33,958 bases of DNA from Azoarcus sp. (GTDB taxonomy: Bacteria; Pseudomonadota; Gammaproteobacteria; Burkholderiales; Rhodocyclaceae): assembly GCA_031276015.1 (NCBI GenBank), contig JAISNX010000083.1:1-33958 (forward strand). The letters run 5' to 3'. A program made the position numbers and the translations under genes. Positions 28,219 through 33,958 of the stretch are shown here, in pieces. The notes beneath the pieces were generated by a model, which was not told the origin of the DNA, did not search any database, and saw only the letters and a program-made list of their open reading frames with translations. Within the stretch, counting starts at the first letter, position 1; the number at the start of each line of letters is the position of its first letter.

Positions 28219-30024
28219 TCATGGCGCGCCGCACAGGCAATGCGCATAAATGTGGCGCGGATCGTTCCAGGACATCAAGCTCTTGATGTCGGCGGAAAGC
28301 CGGTCGACGACCCGGCTGGCCGGGGACGGCGCGGCGGCCTCCCCGCTTGCGAGAAGCTGCTGCAACATGCGGCGCATGGGCGGAAGCTGCGGCGTCGGCC
28401 AGGTCACGGTGTAATGCCGCAGGCTGGCGCGTCCGGCGGCGGCGGCGAGCGCGGCGTCGAATCCGCCAAGACGGTCGACCAGGCCGATTTCGACCGCTTC
28501 TGCCCCGCGCCATACCCGGCCCCTGGCAATGCGCTCGACCTCCTCCGGCTTCATCTTGCGCGCCTGGGCGACGATGTCGAGGAAGCGGCGGTAAGTGTGT
28601 TCGGTCGAAAGTTGCAGGATTGCCCCGGCTTCCGGGGAAAGCGGCTGGCGTGGGTCGAGCGCCCCGGCGAATGGGCCGGTGGCGACGCCGTCCACGGTCA
28701 GCCCGAGGCGGCCCATAGGCCCGGCAAACTCCGGGAACATGCCGAATACGCCAATCGAGCCGGTAATCGTGGTCGGTTCCGCGAGAATTTCATTCGCGCC
28801 AGCGGCAATCCAGTAACCGCCGGAAGCCGCCACCGAACTCATGGAGGCGACCACGGGCTTGACCTGCCGGGTAAGTTCGAGTTCGTTCCGGATGACTTCG
28901 GACGCCCAGGCGCTGCCGCCGGGGCTGTCGATGCGGATGACGACGGCCTTCACCCTGGCATCTTCGCGCGCTTCGCGGATCAGCCTGGCGAGGCTGTCGC
29001 CGCCGGTGCCGCCGGGCTGCTGGTTGCCGTCGGTGATCGTGCCCTGGGCGACCAGCACGGCAATGTGGGCGGGCGCTTCGGCGCGCGCGCGGCGAATGGC
29101 AGAAAGATAATCCCTCGCGTCGATGTGGCGGAAATCCTCGCCGTCGCCGGTTTCGCCCAAGCGCTCCCGGATGGCGGCGTACCACTGCCCACGGGTGGAG
29201 AGACGGTCGACAAGGCCGCCGTCCCGCGCCGCCTTGGCGTTGTCGCCGCCAACGGCCTTGAGGGCATCGTGGTAAGTCTGGACATAGTTGTCGAACCGGG
29301 CCGCGTCGAGCTTGCGCGCCGCAACGATGTCCTTCCGGAAGCGATCCCACAAACCGCCGAGCAGCAGGCGCGTGGACTCGCGGTCTTCGTCCGACATATT
29401 GGCGCGGGTGAAAGGCTCGATGGCGGATTTGTATTCGCCCGCGCGGAAGGTATGAATCTTGATGCCGAGCGTGTCCAGCGCATTGGCGTAATACGTGGGG
29501 TAGCGCGCGAACCCCTGTATCAATGCGTGGCCGTCCGGAGCCAGGTGTACCTCGTCGGCAATCGAGGCGAGGTAATACTGCCCTTGGGAATAACGCTCGC
29601 CGCGCGCCAGCACCGGCTTGCCGACGGCCTTGAAGTCGGCAATGGCGGCGCGCAGTTCCCCGAGCTTGGACAGCCCGGCACTTTCGAGATCGTCGGTTTC
29701 GAGCACGAGCAGCCCGATGCGCGGGTCGTCGCGCGCGGCGCGCACGGCTTCGAGCAGACCGGGCAGGGCGGTTTCTTCCTCCTCGTCGCCCGCCAGGAAA
29801 GCGAACGACGGATCGGACACGCTTTGCTCGACCAGACTGCCCGCCGGGCGCACGAGCAGGGCCGCGCCCTCGGGCACGGAGGGGCCGGGTTGCACCAGCG
29901 CGACGATCAGCGCCAGAAGCGCGATCAACAAAACGAGGTTGAGGACGACGCGCCGCGCACCGTCGATGAGACGCCACACGAGGCGAAACAGGCGGAAAAC
30001 GAATCCGGTCAAGCCGCTTGTCAT
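28219..30024 (-). CDS. sppA: Signal peptide peptidase SppA, 67K type
   Basis: N-terminal TM; VIRIDSPGGSAWASEVI, VASMSSVAASGGYWIAAGA, TITGSIGVFG. Confidence 0.94.
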   Translation of the reverse strand: MTSGLTGFVFRLFRLVWRLIDGARRVVLNLVLLIALLALIVALVQPGPSVPEGAALLVRPAGSLVEQSVSDPSFAFLAGDEEEETALPGLLEAVRAARDDPRIGLLVLETDDLESAGLSKLGELRAAIADFKAVGKPVLARGERYSQGQYYLASIADEVHLAPDGHALIQGFARYPTYYANALDTLGIKIHTFRAGEYKSAIEPFTRANMSDEDRESTRLLLGGLWDRFRKDIVAARKLDAARFDNYVQTYHDALKAVGGDNAKAARDGGLVDRLSTRGQWYAAIRERLGETGDGEDFRHIDARDYLSAIRRARAEAPAHIAVLVAQGTITDGNQQPGGTGGDSLARLIREAREDARVKAVVIRIDSPGGSAWASEVIRNELELTRQVKPVVASMSSVAASGGYWIAAGANEILAEPTTITGSIGVFGMFPEFAGPMGRLGLTVDGVATGPFAGALDPRQPLSPEAGAILQLSTEHTYRRFLDIVAQARKMKPEEVERIARGRVWRGAEAVEIGLVDRLGGFDAALAAAAGRASLRHYTVTWPTPQLPPMRRMLQQLLASGEAAAPSPASRVVDRLSADIKSLMSWNDPRHIYAHCLCGAP

Positions 30025-30058
30025 GACACTTTCCTTTTTTTAGAGCAGATCGACAAAT

Positions 30059-30094
30059 TGAAGCCCAAAGAGAACCTGAAGCCCAAAGAGAACC
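30059..30094. repeat. Two tandem copies of the 18-mer tgaagcccaaagagaacc
   Basis: Direct reading upstream of sppA, next to palindromic repeat copy B. Confidence 0.85.
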
Positions 30095-30096
30095 GC

Positions 30097-30219
30097 CGTC
30101 ATTGCGAGGCCCGAAGGGCCGTGGCAATCCACACGGCGGCGACTACCCGCACTGACGGGCGGTATTGCGGGAATCACGGACACATGGATTGCCACGTCGC
30201 TTCGCTCCTCGCAATGACG
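30097..30219. repeat. REP/MITE-like palindromic repeat, copy B
   Basis: CGTCATTGCGAGGCCCGAAGGGCCGTGGCAATCCACACGG...CATGGATTGCCACGTCGCTTCGCTCCTCGCAATGACG. Confidence 0.85.
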
Positions 30220-30237
30220 ATCGGTTTGATATGAGCC

Positions 30238-30999
30238 TCATGAAGTTGATTTGCCCTGATGTTGTGGACGCCGAAAGACCAGATCCCACACCCCGTGCCC
30301 GAGGCGAAGGCCGCGGTGCTCGAACTTGGTGAGCGGCCTGTGCACGGGGCGGGGCGCGAACCCCGGCGCGGTGTTTTCCAGCGTGCTGGACGACAACACA
30401 TCGAGCATCCATTCGGCGTAGTTCTCCCAATCCGTGGCGCAATGCAGATAAGCACCGGGAGCGAGCTTGCGCGCGACGAGCGCGACGAATTCGGGCTGTA
30501 TCAGGCGGCGCTTGTAATGCCGCGCCTTGCGCCATGGATCGGGGAAGAAAACATGCACACCGGCGAGCGCGCCGTCCGCGATCATGTCGCGCAGCACCTC
30601 GACCGCATCGTGCTGCACGATGCGCAGGTTGCCGATGCCATTTTCCGCGACGAGCTTGCACAGCGCGCCGACACCGGGGCCATGCACTTCGACGCCGAGA
30701 TAATCGGTTTCGGGGTGCTCCATGGCAATCCGCGCCGTGGTCTCGCCCATGCCGAAGCCGATCTCCAGTATCTTCGGCGCATCGCGGCCAAAAACCGCCG
30801 CGAGGTCGAGCGGTTCGGGCCGGTAGGCGATGCCGACGACCGGTATCATCTCCTCGAAATACCGCCGCTGCGCGGGCGACATATGCCCCTGGCGCAGCAC
30901 GAAACTGCGAATCGAGCGGCTCGAAAAACGATGCACCGGAGCAGTCTCCACCGCATCGCCGGAACCCGGGGCGGAATATTCCGGCATCGTCCCGCTCAT
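30238..30999 (-). CDS. trmB: tRNA (guanine-N(7)-)-methyltransferase
   Basis: [59 protein letters not shown]. Confidence 0.95.
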   Translation of the reverse strand: MSGTMPEYSAPGSGDAVETAPVHRFSSRSIRSFVLRQGHMSPAQRRYFEEMIPVVGIAYRPEPLDLAAVFGRDAPKILEIGFGMGETTARIAMEHPETDYLGVEVHGPGVGALCKLVAENGIGNLRIVQHDAVEVLRDMIADGALAGVHVFFPDPWRKARHYKRRLIQPEFVALVARKLAPGAYLHCATDWENYAEWMLDVLSSSTLENTAPGFAPRPVHRPLTKFEHRGLRLGHGVWDLVFRRPQHQGKSTS

Positions 31000-31781
31000 G
31001 AGCCGATCAGCCCCGCGCCCGGCGAACTGGGATCGGCGACATAAGGCTTCTTCGCCATGCGTCCCGCCAGGAATGCCTCGCGGCCCGCCTCCACGGCCTT
31101 TTTCATCGCGCCGCCCATGCGCACCGGATCGCGCGCGTGCGCGATGGCCGTATTCATCAACACGCCGTCGCAGCCCAGTTCCATGGCGATGGCGGCGTCC
31201 GAGGCCGTGCCGACACCCGCATCCACAATGACCGGCAGCTTGACGCGCCCGATGATGAGTGCGAGATTCCACGGATTGAGAATACCCATTCCGGAACCAA
31301 TCAGGGAAGCCAACGGCATGATTGCCACGCAACCGAGGTCTTCGAGCATCCGGGCCTGGATGGGATCGTCGGCGCAATAGACCATGACCTCGAACCCTTC
31401 CCTGACCAGTATTCCGGCGGCTTTCAGGGTTTCGGGCATGTTCGGGTAAAGCGATTGCGGGTCGCCCAACACTTCGAGCTTGACCAGCGCATGCCCGCCG
31501 AGCAGTTCGCGGGCCAGCCGCAGGGTGCGCACGGCCTCATCGGCGGTAAAGCACCCGGCGGTATTGGGCAGGATGGTGAAATGCTCCGGCGGCAGCGCGT
31601 CGAGCAGATTGGGTTCGCCCGGATGCTGGCCGATATTGGTGCGGCGGATCGCCACGGTGACGATTTCCGCCCCGCAGGCATCGAGCGCCGCCCGCGTCTG
31701 CGCGAAATCCCGGTATTTGCCTGTACCGGCCAATAAACGGGAACGGTAATTCTTGCCCGCGATCGTCAGAAAGTCGTTCAT
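30996..31781 (-). CDS. thiG: Thiazole synthase
   Basis: [75 protein letters not shown]. Confidence 0.97.
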   Translation of the reverse strand: MNDFLTIAGKNYRSRLLAGTGKYRDFAQTRAALDACGAEIVTVAIRRTNIGQHPGEPNLLDALPPEHFTILPNTAGCFTADEAVRTLRLARELLGGHALVKLEVLGDPQSLYPNMPETLKAAGILVREGFEVMVYCADDPIQARMLEDLGCVAIMPLASLIGSGMGILNPWNLALIIGRVKLPVIVDAGVGTASDAAIAMELGCDGVLMNTAIAHARDPVRMGGAMKKAVEAGREAFLAGRMAKKPYVADPSSPGAGLIGS

Positions 31782-31889
31782 GTCGGAATAAGAGGAAATA
31801 CGGTCAAGTCAAATAAATGATTGTCGAGCGGCGCTTTGCACCGGATGAACACAGCGTCCTCTCCCGGCCTTCGGCCACTCTCCCCCGCC

Positions 31890-32044
31890 AAGCATAGGTA
31901 TCTACACAGCCTGCTTCCTTCTCCCTCGTCATCGCGAGGGCCGCAGGCCCGTGGCAATCCACACGGCGGTTCCGCTTGTCCCAACGCTTCGGGTGATGGC
32001 TCCGCTGCATGGATTGCCACGGCGCTGCGCGCTTCGCAATGACG
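31890..32044 (-). repeat. REP/MITE-like palindromic repeat, copy C, inverted relative to copy A
   Basis: Reverse complement matches copy A, including the gagggagaaggaa(a/g)caggctgtgtagatacctatgctt extension. Confidence 0.85.
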
Positions 32045-32128
32045 GGTATGGCGGGCATCGCAATGTCCGTCCTTGTCGCAAGGTAGCAAACCTTCGCAAT
32101 GACACGCTTGATCATGGTTGCCAAAAAA

Positions 32129-32332
32129 TCAGCCGCCGCCCACGGCCACCACGATCTCCAACACATCGCCCCCGGCGAGCGCCGTGTCGGCATGGCGCGT
32201 GCGCGGCACGACCTCGCCATTGCGTTCGACGGCCAAGCGTACATCCGCCAGCCCGCGCCGTTCGAGCAAGGCCAGCACGGTCGAGCCTGCCGCGACGGTT
32301 TCGGGGTGACCATTGACGGTGATGTGGATCAT
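32129..32332 (-). CDS. thiS: Sulfur carrier protein ThiS
   Basis: [28 protein letters not shown]...[15 protein letters not shown]-terminal Gly-Gly. Confidence 0.9.
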   Translation of the reverse strand: MIHITVNGHPETVAAGSTVLALLERRGLADVRLAVERNGEVVPRTRHADTALAGGDVLEIVVAVGGG

Positions 32333-32591
32333 GTGGCGAAAAAGGGGAAAAATGGACTGAGCGGGTTGCAAGATCGCGCTGTTTCGGGAAGAGAAAAATC
32401 ATAACACGGTGCGCGGATGCCGCCTTTGTTGCTTGGGAACAACACGAAGTGCATTATTGTGCGGCCTTTTCGCACTTTGACTTGCGCAGACCCTTAGCAA
32501 CTTTGCACAATCACCGGCAACTTCTCGCCCGAGAGGTCCAGTTGGGTTCCTGCCGCCGGTGGGAGCGCCGATTCAACTTGAGGAGAAATAC

Positions 32592-33743
32592 ATGCAAAAG
32601 AAACTGATCGCGCTGGCGATTGCTGGTCTGGTGTCCGCTCCCGCCTTCGCGCAATCGAGCGTGACGATCTATGGCACGTTGGACTATGGCTACTCGGTTC
32701 AAAACCGCAACGTTGATGGTGATGTCCGTTCCCGCCAAGGCGTCGACGGCAACGTTTCCAAACAAAGCCGCTTGGGGTTCAAGGTTGTGGAAGACCTCGG
32801 CAATGGCCTGAAGGTTGTGGGCGTGCTCGAAACCGGTCTTCATGCTGATAACGATGAAGGGCTACTGAAGAACGACGCGCGTCAATCCTACGCTGCACTG
32901 GCTGGTGGGTTCGGTACCGTCGCTTTTGGTCGTCATTACACCCCGCAGCACCTCTTTACCGGCGCGGTGGATCCGTTTGCAAACAATGGTCTCGGTGCCG
33001 CCGGTAATGCGCTTGTCAAAGACAAGCGCCTGAGCAACCTGGTTGCCTACATCTCGCCAACTTGGGGCGGTTTCTCGTTCATCACGGCTTACACCAATTC
33101 CTACAATGCGAACGAAAGCAACGAGAACAAGGGCACTGGTTACGATCTCGATGACACGCGCGTGTGGGCGTTCTCCCCGTCCTACACCAACGGCGGACTG
33201 TTCTTGGCGGCCAACTACCACCAGGCCAAGTTCAACGAGCCGAATCCGACGTATGAGATTGAGCACCTGCGTGTCTATGAAGCCTATGCCTCGTATGACT
33301 TTGGCCCGGTCAAGCTCGGCGCGCTGTATGGCCAACGCAAGACATCGATTGGACTGAACAATGTCGACGACATCAAGCTCAAGCAATGGCTGGTTGGTGC
33401 TACGTGGAAGATCACTGCCAATGACTCCTTGCTGGTGTCGTACGCCAATCGCCGGGTTGAAATAGACGAAGAAGCTCTCAAGCGTAGTGACACGAGGCTT
33501 GGGCAGTGGGCGATCGGTTATGACCATGCGCTGTCCAAGCGCACCACGCTGTACGCGCGCTACGCGCAGCAGTATCAGAATCGCGCCCAGAAGGAAGACA
33601 CTGTTTTTTCCGACGACCAGAAGCCGACGGGTGCCTTGCTGGGTATTGCGGGCTATGGAGCTACCGGCGTTAGTACAGATGCCCAATTTGGCGGCTCTGG
33701 CTATCGCCAAGGCTTCGGCATCGGCATTCGTCACGACTTCTGA
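32592..33743 (+). CDS. Gram-negative general porin (OmpC/porin_4 type)
   Basis: Signal peptide MQKKLIALAIAGLVSAPAFAQ, SSVTIYGTLDYGY, C-terminal ...GFGIGIRHDF ending in Phe; AGGAGA ribosome-binding site. Confidence 0.95.
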   Translation: MQKKLIALAIAGLVSAPAFAQSSVTIYGTLDYGYSVQNRNVDGDVRSRQGVDGNVSKQSRLGFKVVEDLGNGLKVVGVLETGLHADNDEGLLKNDARQSYAALAGGFGTVAFGRHYTPQHLFTGAVDPFANNGLGAAGNALVKDKRLSNLVAYISPTWGGFSFITAYTNSYNANESNENKGTGYDLDDTRVWAFSPSYTNGGLFLAANYHQAKFNEPNPTYEIEHLRVYEAYASYDFGPVKLGALYGQRKTSIGLNNVDDIKLKQWLVGATWKITANDSLLVSYANRRVEIDEEALKRSDTRLGQWAIGYDHALSKRTTLYARYAQQYQNRAQKEDTVFSDDQKPTGALLGIAGYGATGVSTDAQFGGSGYRQGFGIGIRHDF

Positions 33744-33767
33744 TCGCAGCCTTTCCGCGATTCAGTC

Positions 33768-33794
33768 AAAAGGGCACTTCGGTGCCCTTTTTTT
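33768..33794 (+). terminator. Rho-independent terminator after the porin gene
   Basis: AAAAGGGCAC-TTCG-GTGCCCTTTTTTT. Confidence 0.93.
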
Positions 33795-33805
33795 ACGTCT
33801 GCTGT

Positions 33806-33827
33806 CGTCATTGCGAAGCGCGAAGCC
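33806..33827. repeat. Half-copy of the palindromic repeat (copy D)
   Basis: CGTCATTGCGAAGCGCGAAGCC, no matching second half before the next gene. Confidence 0.6.
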
Positions 33828-33958
33828 TCAAGCCTCTGTCCCCAAAATATCCTCCCGCGACAGCCCCGTGGCGAGCATGATTTCCTCCACCGGCCTGCCC
33901 AGCTTCAGGAAATTTCGGGCAACCCCCAACAGCGCCTCGTCGCGTCCCTCAGCCCGTC
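33828..33958 (-). CDS. C-terminus of a probable Rpn-family / PD-(D/E)XK transposase-like protein (5' end outside window)
   Basis: Minus strand reads ...EGRDEALLGVARNFLKLGRPVEEIMLATGLSREDILGTEA*, like the typical C-terminus 'ARNLLKLGLPVEEIAEATGLS'. Confidence 0.6.
   Translation of the reverse strand, partial: RAEGRDEALLGVARNFLKLGRPVEEIMLATGLSREDILGTEA

Noticed and set aside
27646-30234. 862-aa + strand ORF
   Set aside because: Antisense to hemL and sppA; shadow ORF.

Overview
The window reads as a GC-rich betaproteobacterial chromosome segment; the lineage call is from protein flavour only. From left to right it contains: (1) the C-terminal end of metH. (2) A complete, canonical dcw cluster on the + strand (mraZ-rsmH-ftsL-ftsI-murE-murF-mraY-murD-ftsW-murG-murC-ddlB-ftsQ-ftsA-ftsZ) followed by lpxC. 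(3) An accessory insertion at about 18.8-22.0 kb. It holds a frameshifted gene remnant and a minus-strand orphan type VI secretion module, hcp - tae4-like amidase effector - two tandem tai4-like immunity lipoproteins. Gene debris and a 22-bp tandem repeat array with internal palindromes lie upstream of that module. (4) A tusA-like gene, a BepA/M48 metallopeptidase, a GH5 beta-glucanase-like gene, a comEA-like gene and a small RTX protein. (5) hemL, sppA, trmB, thiG, thiS, a porin, and the C-terminus of what looks like an Rpn/PD-(D/E)XK transposase-like protein. REP/MITE-like palindromic repeats (CGTCATTGCGAGG...CAATGACG) occur at both window ends and inside the thiS-thiG and trmB-sppA intergenic regions. 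The most interesting part is the hcp-tae4-tai4-tai4' module. Its immunity gene is tandemly duplicated with identical termini and a diverged centre, and the duplication breakpoint lies inside the 3' end of the effector gene. All calls were made by reading the sequence; no searches were run.
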